This document shows, piece after piece, positions 41,034 to 49,283 of a DNA stretch of 64,000 nucleotides. Position 1 is the first letter of the stretch. Every line of letters starts with the position of its first letter. The stretch is from assembly GCF_012034175.1 (NCBI RefSeq), contig NZ_JAATEJ010000030.1:1-64000 (forward strand), given 5' to 3'. The notes under the pieces are model-generated. The model was not told where the DNA came from and did not search any database. It was given only the letters and a program-made list of their open reading frames with translations. This stretch comes from Actinacidiphila epipremni (GTDB lineage: Bacteria > Actinomycetota > Actinomycetes > Streptomycetales > Streptomycetaceae). The position numbers and the translations under genes are program-made.

Positions 41034-43271
41034 TCAGCCGGCCGCCTCCACCTGTATGGGGAAGCCGTTGAGCACGGCGGTGCCGGAGAGCGGGTCGAGC
41101 AGCGTACCGTCCAGCAACTGGTTGACGTTCGCGCCGGGTTCGCGGGCGGCGGCGGTCAGCCGGGTGCCGGGGCGGTCGTGGCCCCAGCCGTGCGGCAGGC
41201 TCACCACACCGGGGCGCAGGGTGTCGGTGATCTCGACGGGCGCGGTGATCTCGCCGCCGTCGCCCTTGATCCGGGCCAGGGCGCCGTCGGCGAGGCCGAG
41301 GCGGGCGGCGTCGTCGGGGTGCAGTTGCGCGGTGCAGCGGTTGGTGCCGCCGGTGAGCGCCGGCACATTGTGCATCCAGCTGTTGTTGGAGCGCAGATGG
41401 CGGCGCCCGATCAGCACCAGTGCCGGCCCGCCGGCGCCGCGGTCCACCGCGGCCCGCAGCCGGGGGACGTCCGCGGCAATGGGCAGCGCCACGAGGTCGA
41501 CGCGGCCGGAGGCGGTGCGCAGCGCCTGCGGCAGGCGCGGGCGCAGCGGGCCGAGGTCGATGCCGTGCGGGTGCTCCAGGACCTTGGCGAGGGTGAGCCC
41601 TTCGGGGTCGGCGCCGAAGCCGTCGCCGTAGGGGCCGAGCCGCAGCATCATGTCGAGCCGCCGCTCGTAGCCGGTGCGTCCGCCGAGCAGCGCGGCCAGT
41701 TGTGCCGGGTCCTTGCCGTGGACCGGGGAGTGCGGGTCGGCGGTCTCGGAGCCGAGGCGGCGCTGGATCGCCTGGGCGTCGACGGCGGCGGGGTCGGCGG
41801 CGGGGCCGCCCTGCCCGAGGACGGCGAGGACGAGCCTGGCGTGGATCTCCGGTTCGTCCAGGGCCCCTGGGGCGAGCGGCACGGCGGGCGGGCTGTAGCG
41901 GACGGTGTTGCGGACGGCGAGGGTGCTGAAGGCGAAGTCGTAGTGGGCGCTCCGGGCGGGCGGGGGCGGCGGCAGGACGACGTCGGCGTGCCGGGAGGTC
42001 TCGTTGAGATACGGGTCGACGCTGACCATGAAGTCCAGCCCGGCCAGGGCGCGGTCGAGGCGGTGGCCGTCGGGTGCGGAGAGCACCGGGTTGGCGGCCA
42101 CGACGATCAGGGCGCGCAGCCGCCCCTCCCCCGGCGTGTCGATCTCCTCCGCCAGCGCGGCGGCGGGCAGTTCGCCCTTGACCTCGGGGTGGCCGGAGAC
42201 ACGGCTGCGCCAGCGGCCGGTGGTGAAGCCCTTTCCGGGGCGGGGCGGCCGGGGTGCGCGTGCGGTGGCCGAGAGCGGGAACATGGCGCCGCCGGGGCGG
42301 TCCAGATTGCCCGTCAGCACATTGAGGACGTCCACCAGCCAGCTGGCCAGGGTGCCGAATTCCACGGCCGTGCTGCCGAGCCGCCCGTAGACGGCGGCCC
42401 GTTCGGCGGCGGCCAGCTCGCGTGCGAGGCCGCGGATGTCCTCGGCGGGCACGTCGCAGTGGGCGGCGACGGCTTCCGGGGGGAAATCGGCGGCGAGCGT
42501 GCGCAGTTCGTCCAGGCCGGACAGATGGGGCGTCAGGTCGCCGGGGTCGGCGAGGTCTTCGGCGAAGAGCACGTGGACCATGGCGAAGAGCAGTGCGGCG
42601 TCGGTGCCGGGGCGGGGTGCGAGGTGGCGGTCGGCGGCGCGGGCGGTCCTGGTGCGGTTGGGGTCGATCACGGTGAGCCGGCCGCCGCGCGCCCGCAGCG
42701 CCTTGAGCTTGCCGGGGAAGTCGGCGGCGGTGGCCAGGCTGCCGTTGGAGACCAGTGGGTTGGCGCCGATGAGCAGCAGGTGGTCGGTGCGGTCCAGGTC
42801 GGGCACGGGGATGGCGTTGGGGTCGCCGAACAGGTAGCCGGAGCTGACGTGCTTGGGCATCTGGTCGAGGGTGCTGGCGGTGAACACGCTGCGGGTGCCC
42901 AGCGCGCCCACCAGCTGCGCCGGGTAGAGGGCACCGGCCATCGTGTGGACGTTGGGATTGCCCAGGACGACGCCGACGGCCTGCCCGCCGTACGGGCCGG
43001 TGACCGCGCCGAGGCCGGTGGCGGCGGCCTGGAAGGCCTCGGCCCAGGTGGCGGGGGACAGTTCGCCGTCCTTGCGGAGGAGCGGGCCGGTGAGCCGGTC
43101 GGGGTCGGCATCGAGCGCGCCGAAGGAGGCGCCCTTGGGGCAGAGGAAACCGGCGCTGAAGACGTCGTCCCGGTCGCCGCGGGCGTGCGTGACCCGCTGC
43201 CCGTCGACCGTCAGCACGAGGCCGCAGGTGGCCTCGCACAGCGGGCAGATACGCAGGGCGGTTCGGTTCAT
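41034..43271 (-). CDS. Molybdopterin-dependent oxidoreductase (formate-dehydrogenase-like)
   Basis: 745 residues of the DMSO-reductase superfamily. A [4Fe-4S] site is formed by Cys9, Cys12, Cys16 (RICPLCEATCG) and Cys44 (GFLCPKG); molybdopterin contacts follow (VVLGNPNVHTMAG, LLLIGANPLVSNGS, ANPVLSAPDG) and the C-terminal dinucleotide-binding domain SNNSWMHNVPALTGG to LPHGWGHDRPG. ATG 43271 has GAGGGAG upstream. No electron-transfer partner or membrane anchor is encoded nearby, so the acceptor is unclear. Confidence 0.92.
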   Translation of the reverse strand: MNRTALRICPLCEATCGLVLTVDGQRVTHARGDRDDVFSAGFLCPKGASFGALDADPDRLTGPLLRKDGELSPATWAEAFQAAATGLGAVTGPYGGQAVGVVLGNPNVHTMAGALYPAQLVGALGTRSVFTASTLDQMPKHVSSGYLFGDPNAIPVPDLDRTDHLLLIGANPLVSNGSLATAADFPGKLKALRARGGRLTVIDPNRTRTARAADRHLAPRPGTDAALLFAMVHVLFAEDLADPGDLTPHLSGLDELRTLAADFPPEAVAAHCDVPAEDIRGLARELAAAERAAVYGRLGSTAVEFGTLASWLVDVLNVLTGNLDRPGGAMFPLSATARAPRPPRPGKGFTTGRWRSRVSGHPEVKGELPAAALAEEIDTPGEGRLRALIVVAANPVLSAPDGHRLDRALAGLDFMVSVDPYLNETSRHADVVLPPPPPARSAHYDFAFSTLAVRNTVRYSPPAVPLAPGALDEPEIHARLVLAVLGQGGPAADPAAVDAQAIQRRLGSETADPHSPVHGKDPAQLAALLGGRTGYERRLDMMLRLGPYGDGFGADPEGLTLAKVLEHPHGIDLGPLRPRLPQALRTASGRVDLVALPIAADVPRLRAAVDRGAGGPALVLIGRRHLRSNNSWMHNVPALTGGTNRCTAQLHPDDAARLGLADGALARIKGDGGEITAPVEITDTLRPGVVSLPHGWGHDRPGTRLTAAAREPGANVNQLLDGTLLDPLSGTAVLNGFPIQVEAAG

Positions 43272-43392
43272 CGTCGGGCTCCCTCGACGGCGACGGCACT
43301 GGCGCGCGTTCGTCCTCGACACTACCCACCGGTACTGACAACGGCACCGCCCCTGCGGGTGGGCCCGCGGCCGATGCGGGGGGGGGCGGGGC

Positions 43393-44010
43393 TCAGTCCA
43401 GCACCGTCGCGAGGTAGGCGAGCAGCAGCTGCTTGGTCTCGGCGACGAGTTGCGGGTCGCCCGCCGGGTCGGTGCGGAAGGCCAGTTGCAGGGCGGCGTC
43501 CGCGGCCTCGACGGCGACGGTCAGGGCCAGCCGGACCCGCGGCTGCTGGGGGTCGGCGGGGAGCCGGTCGCCGAGCAGGGCGGGCAGCCGTTCGGCGAGG
43601 TCGTGGTTGGACTCGCCCGGCACGCCGAAGTCGAGCAGCGCGAAGCCGGGCGCGGTGCGTTTCATGGCGGTGTACTCGTCGACCAGGATCTCCACGGCGG
43701 CCCGCCAGCCGGTTCCGGCCTCCGGTGCGGCGAGCCGGGCGGCGGTCCGGCCGAGGAAGTCGTCGAGGTTGCGGTGGGCGAGGGCGTCGGCCATGGCGCG
43801 CTTGTCGGCGAAGAAGCGGTAGACCGAGCCGATGGGCACGCCGGCGCGGGCGGCGACGGCACGGGTGCTGAGCCGTTCGTAGCCGGCCTCGTCGAGCAGT
43901 TGGGCGCAGGCGTCCAGGATGCGCTCCAGCCGTTCGGTGCTGCGCTGCTGGACGGGCGCGCGGCGCAGCAGTCCGCTGTCGGGGGCGAACTCGCTGCCGG
44001 CGCCCGCCAT
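43393..44010 (-). CDS. TetR/AcrR-family regulator
   Basis: 205 residues: RLERILDACAQLLDEAGYERLSTRAVAARAGVPIGSVYRFFADKRAM is the HTH; the C-terminal domain ends QLVAETKQLLLAYLATVLD. Only 6 bp separate it from the TetR upstream, so they form a two-regulator operon. Its operator is not evident. Confidence 0.88.
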   Translation of the reverse strand: MAGAGSEFAPDSGLLRRAPVQQRSTERLERILDACAQLLDEAGYERLSTRAVAARAGVPIGSVYRFFADKRAMADALAHRNLDDFLGRTAARLAAPEAGTGWRAAVEILVDEYTAMKRTAPGFALLDFGVPGESNHDLAERLPALLGDRLPADPQQPRVRLALTVAVEAADAALQLAFRTDPAGDPQLVAETKQLLLAYLATVLD

Positions 44011-44016
44011 CGGCGG

Positions 44017-44655
44017 TCAGTTCCCGGCGGCGAGGGCGTCGAAGAGCCGGCGCAGGTCGGTCAGTGCCTCGTCCAGCGCCGCCTGCGGGTCGTCGGCCCG
44101 GACGATGGCCATCGCGTTCTCGCTCAGGCCGCCGTAGAGCATCGAGGTGAGCGGGTCGGCGGGGCGCGCGGGGATGGCGCCCTTGCGGATGGCCCGGGCG
44201 ACCCCTTTACGGGTCAGCTCGCGGCAGTTGACGCCGACGTCCCGCATCGCCTCCCAGCCGAGCGCGCCGGGCGCGTCGAGCAGGGTGATGCGCTGGACGG
44301 CTGGGTCGAGCGAGGCCTCCAGGTAGGCGCGGCAGCCTTCGAAGACCGCTTCCCAGGGGTCGGTGACGGTCGCGTAGGCGGCGGTGATGCGCTCGTTGAG
44401 GTGCTGCTGCTCGCGCTGGTAGACGGCGCCGAAGAGCTGCTTCTTGCCGGCGAAGTGGTGGTAGAGGGCACCTTTGGTGACGCCGGCGCGCTCGCACACG
44501 GCGTCCAGGGAGGTGGCGGCGTATCCGGTGGTCGCGAAGAGCGCCCGCGCGGCGCTGAGCAGGTCCTCGACGGTGGCGTCGGAGCGTTCCTGCTGGGTGG
44601 GGCGGACCCGGGCGTGCCGCGTGCCGCCCTGTGTCGCCGTCCGTGCTGTGGTCAC
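44017..44655 (-). CDS. TetR/AcrR-family regulator of the MFS exporter
   Basis: 212 residues from GTG 44655, which has a near-ideal AGGAGG five bases upstream; ATG 44706 is possible but has none. HTH: ALFATTGYAATSLDAVCERAGVTKGALYHHFAGKKQL. The C-terminal domain (MRDVGVNCRELTRKGVARAI) is like many exporter-linked TetRs. Divergent from the MFS gene; a TetR-type palindrome is at 44767-44785. Confidence 0.9.
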   Translation of the reverse strand: MTTARTATQGGTRHARVRPTQQERSDATVEDLLSAARALFATTGYAATSLDAVCERAGVTKGALYHHFAGKKQLFGAVYQREQQHLNERITAAYATVTDPWEAVFEGCRAYLEASLDPAVQRITLLDAPGALGWEAMRDVGVNCRELTRKGVARAIRKGAIPARPADPLTSMLYGGLSENAMAIVRADDPQAALDEALTDLRRLFDALAAGN

Positions 44656-44758
44656 CGCCGCCTCCTGTCCTGCCTGTGGTGCCGCGTCGGTCCATGGCTC
44701 GGCCATTTGCCATGGCTTGGCGCGGGATCCGCTCCCCCACCTTACGGCCGGGCATGGC

Positions 44759-44789
44759 TTGACAGCTACATACCTACGGTATGTATGTT
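44759..44789 (+). promoter_or_regulatory. MFS promoter with TetR operator in the spacer
   Basis: TTGACA (44759-44764) is followed by the perfect dyad TACATACC-tac-GGTATGTA (44767-44785) and TATGTT (44784-44789). The operator fills the 19-bp spacer, as in many drug-exporter promoters controlled by TetR proteins. A further GTATGTT lies at 44801-44807. Confidence 0.75.
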
Positions 44790-44832
44790 CCGTACCCTCA
44801 GTATGTTACTTCGCCGAAGGCTAAGGACGGCC

Positions 44833-46263
44833 ATGTCCTCACTGTCCTCACCCACGTCCTCCTCACCCACGTCCTCCCCGCCCCGCGACGGCGCCGGCGG
44901 CGACACCAGGCCCGGAGTGGTCCTGCTGCTCAGCGCCGGGGCAACCTTCATCGCCTTCCTCGACACCACCGTCGTCAACGTCGCCTTTCCCGACCTCGCC
45001 GCGAGCTTCCCCACCGACCGGGTCCCGGACCTGTCCTGGGTGGTGAGCAGTTACGCGGTGCTCTTCGCGGCGCTGCTCACCCCCGCCGGGCGGATCGCCG
45101 ACGCGCTCGGCCGCAAGAAGCTCTTCCTGTCCTCGCTCGCCGGCTTCACCCTCGCCTCCGCCCTGTGCGCGGCGGCGCAGAACCTGCCGCTGCTGATCAC
45201 CGCGCGGGCCCTGCAGGGCGCGACGGCGGCCGGCATGATCCCGGCCGCGCTCGGCCTGCTGCTGGCCACCACCCCGCCGCGGCGGCTGCCGGCGGCGATC
45301 GGCGCGTGGGGGGCGGCCGGCTCCATGGCCACCGCGGCGGGGCCCGCGCTCGGCGGCGTGCTGGTGGACGCCTTCGGCTGGCGGGCGGTCTTCCTGATCA
45401 ACGTGCCCGTGGGCGTCGTCCTGGTCCTCGCGGGGCTGCGCGCCCTGCCGGAGCGCACCGGCGCGCACCGACGACTCCCCGACCCGCTCGGCACGCTCGC
45501 GGTGACCGCGGGCATCGCCCTGCTGGTGCTCGGGCTCACCAAGGGCAGCGACTGGGGCTGGGGCGAGGCGTCCACGACGGCGAGCGTCGTCGGCGGAGCG
45601 GCGCTGATCGCGCTGGCCCTCGTCCGGTCGGCGCGCCACGGGGCGCCCGCCGTGGAGACCGCGCTCTTCCACAACGCCACCTTCGCCGTCTCCTCCACGG
45701 CGGCGGCCTTCACCGGCGCCGCGCTGTTCGCGTGGCTGCTGAGCAGTCCGCTGTTCCTGACCACCGTGTGGCACTACTCGGTGCTGAAGGCCGGTTTCGC
45801 CGTCACGCCCGGCGCGCTCACCTCGGCGGTCGCGGCGATTGCCGTCGGCAATCGGGCCAAGCCGCACCAACTCCCCGCGGTGGTCGCGGTGAGCATGGCC
45901 GCGTTCGCCGCGGCGAGCGTGTGGGCGTATCTCGCGCTGGGCACCGACCACCGCTTCCTGGCCCTGTGGCTGCCCGTCGGCCTGGTCGGCGGCGCCGCCT
46001 TCGGCGGCACGCTCACCGCGCTGTCCACCGCGGCGGCCCGGTCGCTGCCCCCGCAGCAGTTCGCCTCCGGGGTGGGCATGACCACCACCGCCCGGCAGTT
46101 GGGCGGCGCGCTCGGCGTCGCCGCGACCGCGTCGGTGATCGCCGCGCGCGGGGTCGGCGGCCCGCAGGCGTACCGCGACCTCTACCTGACCTGCGGCGCG
46201 CTGGCCGCCGTCGCCGCCGTCGTGGGCCTGGCCATGGCCCGCACCCTGTCGAAGGAGTCCTGA
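44833..46263 (+). CDS. MFS exporter, DHA2 (EmrB/QacA) type
   Basis: 476 residues. About 12-14 spans, with motif A LTPAGRIADALGRKKLFLSS and motif C GSMATAAGPALGGVLVDAFGWRAVFLINVP, typical of drug/proton antiporters. AAGGA precedes ATG 44833. The N-terminal 25 residues are Ser/Pro/Gly-rich. Controlled by a divergent TetR. The SGNH hydrolase gene starts 2 bp after its stop. Confidence 0.93.
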   Translation: MSSLSSPTSSSPTSSPPRDGAGGDTRPGVVLLLSAGATFIAFLDTTVVNVAFPDLAASFPTDRVPDLSWVVSSYAVLFAALLTPAGRIADALGRKKLFLSSLAGFTLASALCAAAQNLPLLITARALQGATAAGMIPAALGLLLATTPPRRLPAAIGAWGAAGSMATAAGPALGGVLVDAFGWRAVFLINVPVGVVLVLAGLRALPERTGAHRRLPDPLGTLAVTAGIALLVLGLTKGSDWGWGEASTTASVVGGAALIALALVRSARHGAPAVETALFHNATFAVSSTAAAFTGAALFAWLLSSPLFLTTVWHYSVLKAGFAVTPGALTSAVAAIAVGNRAKPHQLPAVVAVSMAAFAAASVWAYLALGTDHRFLALWLPVGLVGGAAFGGTLTALSTAAARSLPPQQFASGVGMTTTARQLGGALGVAATASVIAARGVGGPQAYRDLYLTCGALAAVAAVVGLAMARTLSKES

Positions 46264-46265
46264 CG

Positions 46266-46997
46266 ATGACGCACGCAGCAGGCACCGGCCCGCTCGCCCC
46301 CGGTTTCGCCGACCCGCTCGCCGCCGGTCCCGCGGAGGCCACCGACCCCTACTGCCTGGCGCCCGGCGAGAGCGAGGCGCTGCTGCGCGGGGCGCCCTGG
46401 CGGCGGTTCGCGGTGCTGGGCGACAGCCTGGCCGAGGGCCTGGGGGATCCGCTGCCCGGCTACCGCACCGCCTCCTGGGCGGACCGCACCGCCGAGGCGC
46501 TGCGCTCGGCGGCTCCCTCCTTGTCCTTCCTCAACCTGGGCCTGCGCGGCCTGACGACCGCCCAGGTGCGGGCCGGGCAGGTCGAGCGGGCCGCCGCCTT
46601 CGCCCCCGACCTGGTCGCGGTGGTGTGCGGCGGCAACGACCTGCTGCTGCCGGGCTTCTCCCCCGAGGTGGTCGGCAGGGAGATGGACCTGCTCTTCGCC
46701 GCCCTCGCCGCCCCGGGCACCACCGTGGTCACCTTCGCGCTGTCGAACGTCGCCGCCGCGGTGCCGGAACTGCGCGGCGGGCCGCTGGAGAAGGGCGTGG
46801 CGCTGCTGAACGGGATCGTGCGGGAGACCGCGCGGCGGCACGGGGCGCTGGTGGTCGAGATGTACGACCACCCGGCGGGCGGTGAGCGCGACCTCTACAG
46901 CGCCGACCTCGTCCACGCCTCCGCGCGCGGGCATGCGGTGATCGCGGCCGAGACGGTGCGGACGCTGGGGGCGGCGGTGGCCGCGGACCGCGGCTGA
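46266..46997 (+). CDS. SGNH/GDSL hydrolase
   Basis: 243 residues: block [13 protein letters not shown] carries the nucleophile Ser, block [15 protein letters not shown] the oxyanion Asn, block [14 protein letters not shown] the Asp-His pair. No signal peptide, so cytoplasmic. AAGGAG lies inside the MFS end, so translation is coupled to the exporter. Possibly it deacylates or otherwise modifies the exported compound. Confidence 0.9.
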   Translation: MTHAAGTGPLAPGFADPLAAGPAEATDPYCLAPGESEALLRGAPWRRFAVLGDSLAEGLGDPLPGYRTASWADRTAEALRSAAPSLSFLNLGLRGLTTAQVRAGQVERAAAFAPDLVAVVCGGNDLLLPGFSPEVVGREMDLLFAALAAPGTTVVTFALSNVAAAVPELRGGPLEKGVALLNGIVRETARRHGALVVEMYDHPAGGERDLYSADLVHASARGHAVIAAETVRTLGAAVAADRG

Positions 46998-47129
46998 GCC
47001 GGGCCCGCATTCCGTCCGGCCCAGCTCAGCCGGCCCCCCGGTCACCCGGCCCTGTCATCCGGCCCGGCGCCGCCCGGCCGGGTCGCCCCGCCTGGCCGTT
47101 TTGCCTGGTCATCCGGCCTGGTCAACGAG

Positions 47130-47138
47130 TTATCCACA
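47130..47138 (+). other. Isolated DnaA box (TTATCCACA)
   Basis: An exact E. coli-type DnaA box in the 221-bp gap upstream of hmgA. Apart from this and the operator, the gap contains CCGG-rich imperfect repeats at about 47000-47120. Single copy, significance uncertain. Confidence 0.4.
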
Positions 47139-47156
47139 GGCGCAGGGCGGGGGTTG

Positions 47157-47196
47157 CCGTCGTGATTCCTATGGTCCAGCATAGGAATCACGACGG
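47157..47196. promoter_or_regulatory. hmgA operator: 16-bp perfect inverted repeat
   Basis: CCGTCGTGATTCCTAT (47157-47172) is exactly complementary to 47181-47196, separated by 8 nt. It lies 22 bp before the start codon, across the likely transcription start (TTGCCG at 47154-47159 and CAGCAT at 47177-47182, 17-bp spacing). Read as a repressor site, possibly two half-operators TGATTCCTAT. Confidence 0.78.
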
Positions 47197-47218
47197 GAAC
47201 GCGAGCGGGGAGCGCATC

Positions 47219-48526
47219 ATGGACGTCAGCCAGGACGGCAAGGATCTCGACTACTCACCGGGCTTTGGCAACGAGCACAGCAGCGAGGCGGTGCCCGGAG
47301 CGCTGCCCCTGGGGCGGAACGCACCGCAGCGCGCCCCCTTCGGGCTGTACGCCGAGCAGTTGAGCGGCACCGCGTTCACCGAGCCGCGGGCGCACAACCG
47401 GCGCAGCTGGCTGTACCGCATCCGCCCGTCCGCGGCGCATCCGCCCTTCCGCCGGGTGCCGAACGGCTCGCTGCGCAGCGCCCCGTTCCTGGACGTGGAG
47501 CCCGATCCCAACCGGCTGCGCTGGGGCCCGCTGCCGCTGCCGCAGGAGCCGACCGACTTCGTGCAGGGCCTGGTGACGGTGGGGGGTAATGGCGATGTGC
47601 TGCGCCGCGAGGGCATCGGCATCCACTGGTACGCGGCCAACCGGCCGATGGCGGGCCGGGTGTTCTCCAGCGCGGACGGCGAGTTCCTGATCGTGCCGCA
47701 GCAGGGCTCGCTGCTGCTGCGGACGGAGTTCGGGCGGCTGCGCGCGGAGCCCGGGCATGTCGCGCTGATCCCGCGCGGGGTGCGCTTCGCGGTGGACCTG
47801 CCGGACGGCACCGCCCGCGGCTATGTGTGCGAGAACTACGGCCGCCCCTTCCAGCTGCCGGAGCTGGGCCCGATCGGCGCCAACGGGCTGGCGAACGCAC
47901 GGGACTTCCTCGCCCCGGTCGCCGCGTACGAGGAGGCGGACGAGGAGACCGAGGTCGTCAACAAGTTCGGCGGGAATCTGTGGGCGGCGCGCTACGGCCA
48001 CTCGCCGCTGGACGTGGTGGCCTGGCACGGCAGCCATGTGCCGTATCTGTACGACCTGCGCCGCTTCAACGTGCTGGGGTCGATCAGCTACGACCACCCG
48101 GACCCGTCGATCTTCACGGTGCTCACCTCGCCGTCCGACACCCCGGGCCTGGCCGGCGCCGACTTCGTGGTGTTCGCGCCGCGCTGGCTGGTCGGCGAGG
48201 ACACCTTCCGGCCGCCGTACTTCCACCGCAATGTGATGTCGGAGTTCATGGGCCTGGTCGAGGGCGCCTACGACGCCAAGGCGGAGGGTTTCGTGCCCGG
48301 CGGTGCCTCGCTGCACAACATGATGTCGGCGCACGGCCCCGACCGGGCGACCTTCGACCGGGCCAGCACCGCGGAGCTGGTGCCGCAACGGGTCGACGAC
48401 GGGTTGGCGTTCATGTTCGAGACGCGCTGGCCGGTCGTGCCGACGCCGTTGGCGCTGTCGGCCGGGCACCGCCAGCAGGACTACGACGCCGTGTGGGAGG
48501 GGCTTGAGAGAAACTTCGGGCTGTGA
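47219..48526 (+). CDS. hmgA: Homogentisate 1,2-dioxygenase
   Basis: 435 residues, full family length. Non-haem iron ring-cleaving enzyme converting homogentisate to maleylacetoacetate in tyrosine/phenylalanine degradation. Signatures: [18 protein letters not shown] at the N-terminus, [26 protein letters not shown], and iron ligands in [14 protein letters not shown] (His, Glu) and [12 protein letters not shown] (His). GGGGAG before ATG 47219. Its stop overlaps the GntR start (GTGA). The following pathway enzymes are not in the window. Confidence 0.96.
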   Translation: MDVSQDGKDLDYSPGFGNEHSSEAVPGALPLGRNAPQRAPFGLYAEQLSGTAFTEPRAHNRRSWLYRIRPSAAHPPFRRVPNGSLRSAPFLDVEPDPNRLRWGPLPLPQEPTDFVQGLVTVGGNGDVLRREGIGIHWYAANRPMAGRVFSSADGEFLIVPQQGSLLLRTEFGRLRAEPGHVALIPRGVRFAVDLPDGTARGYVCENYGRPFQLPELGPIGANGLANARDFLAPVAAYEEADEETEVVNKFGGNLWAARYGHSPLDVVAWHGSHVPYLYDLRRFNVLGSISYDHPDPSIFTVLTSPSDTPGLAGADFVVFAPRWLVGEDTFRPPYFHRNVMSEFMGLVEGAYDAKAEGFVPGGASLHNMMSAHGPDRATFDRASTAELVPQRVDDGLAFMFETRWPVVPTPLALSAGHRQQDYDAVWEGLERNFGL

Positions 48527-49269
48527 GCTCCTTCGCCCCCGACTCCCTGGTCCTCAACCGCAAGCTGCCGCTGTGGTATCAGGTCTCGCAGTCGCTGCGC
48601 GCGTCGATACTGGGCCGCCGCCCCGACGACCCGCTGCGGCTGCCGACCGAGGAGGCGCTGGCCGGGCATTACGGCGTGAGCGTGCTGACCATGCGCCAGG
48701 CGCTCAAGGAACTGGAGGACGAGGGGCTGATATCGCGGCACCGCAAGCGGGGCACGTTCATCGAGCCGGCGGCGCTGCGCGGCGCGCCGGTGCGGCTGCT
48801 CGGCTCGGTCGACGCGATCGTTGCCCAGCAGTCCGGCGGGCGCACCGCGGTCTTCCAGCACGGCCCGACGCCGCTGCCGCCGGAGATACGGGAGCACTAC
48901 CCGGACCTGGCGCAGGCGACGGTCTTCCGCCGGCTGCGGTGCGACGAGCAGGGCGAGCCGACCAACTGGGCGGAGAACTTCCTGCGCCCGGAAACGGCCG
49001 CCGCGATCGACCTGGCCGACCTGGAGCGCTGGCCGATGACCAAGGTGCTGCGCGATGTGCTGGGCGTGCGGATCAGCCGGATCACCGACACCGTGGAGGC
49101 GCGGCTGGCCGACCCGGAGACCGCCCGGCTGCTGCGGGTGCCGCTGCTCAGCCCGATCCTGCACTACACCGGGGTCACGTACGACGCTTCGGGAGAGGTG
49201 GTGGACGTGGTGCGGATCCACTACCGGGGCGACCGCTTCTCCTTCACCGTGACGATGGAGGCACCCTGA
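48523..49269 (+). CDS. GntR-family regulator, HutC (UTRA) type
   Basis: 248 residues: [64 protein letters not shown] is the winged helix, followed by a UTRA effector domain. Coupled to hmgA by a GTGA overlap, so probably the repressor acting at the large dyad before hmgA and sensing a homogentisate-pathway intermediate. Confidence 0.9.
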   Translation: MSSFAPDSLVLNRKLPLWYQVSQSLRASILGRRPDDPLRLPTEEALAGHYGVSVLTMRQALKELEDEGLISRHRKRGTFIEPAALRGAPVRLLGSVDAIVAQQSGGRTAVFQHGPTPLPPEIREHYPDLAQATVFRRLRCDEQGEPTNWAENFLRPETAAAIDLADLERWPMTKVLRDVLGVRISRITDTVEARLADPETARLLRVPLLSPILHYTGVTYDASGEVVDVVRIHYRGDRFSFTVTMEAP

Positions 49270-49283
49270 CGGCCCTCGCTACC

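Noticed and set aside
39450-43871. Very long plus-strand open frame of 1473 codons opposite the aldehyde dehydrogenase and molybdopterin genes.
   Set aside because: Antisense shadow caused by high GC; the minus-strand genes have full catalytic motifs and ribosome sites.
44017-44706. Longer form of the TetR starting at ATG 44706.
   Set aside because: GTG 44655 has a near-ideal AGGAGG at the right spacing and the extra 17 residues have no TetR character.
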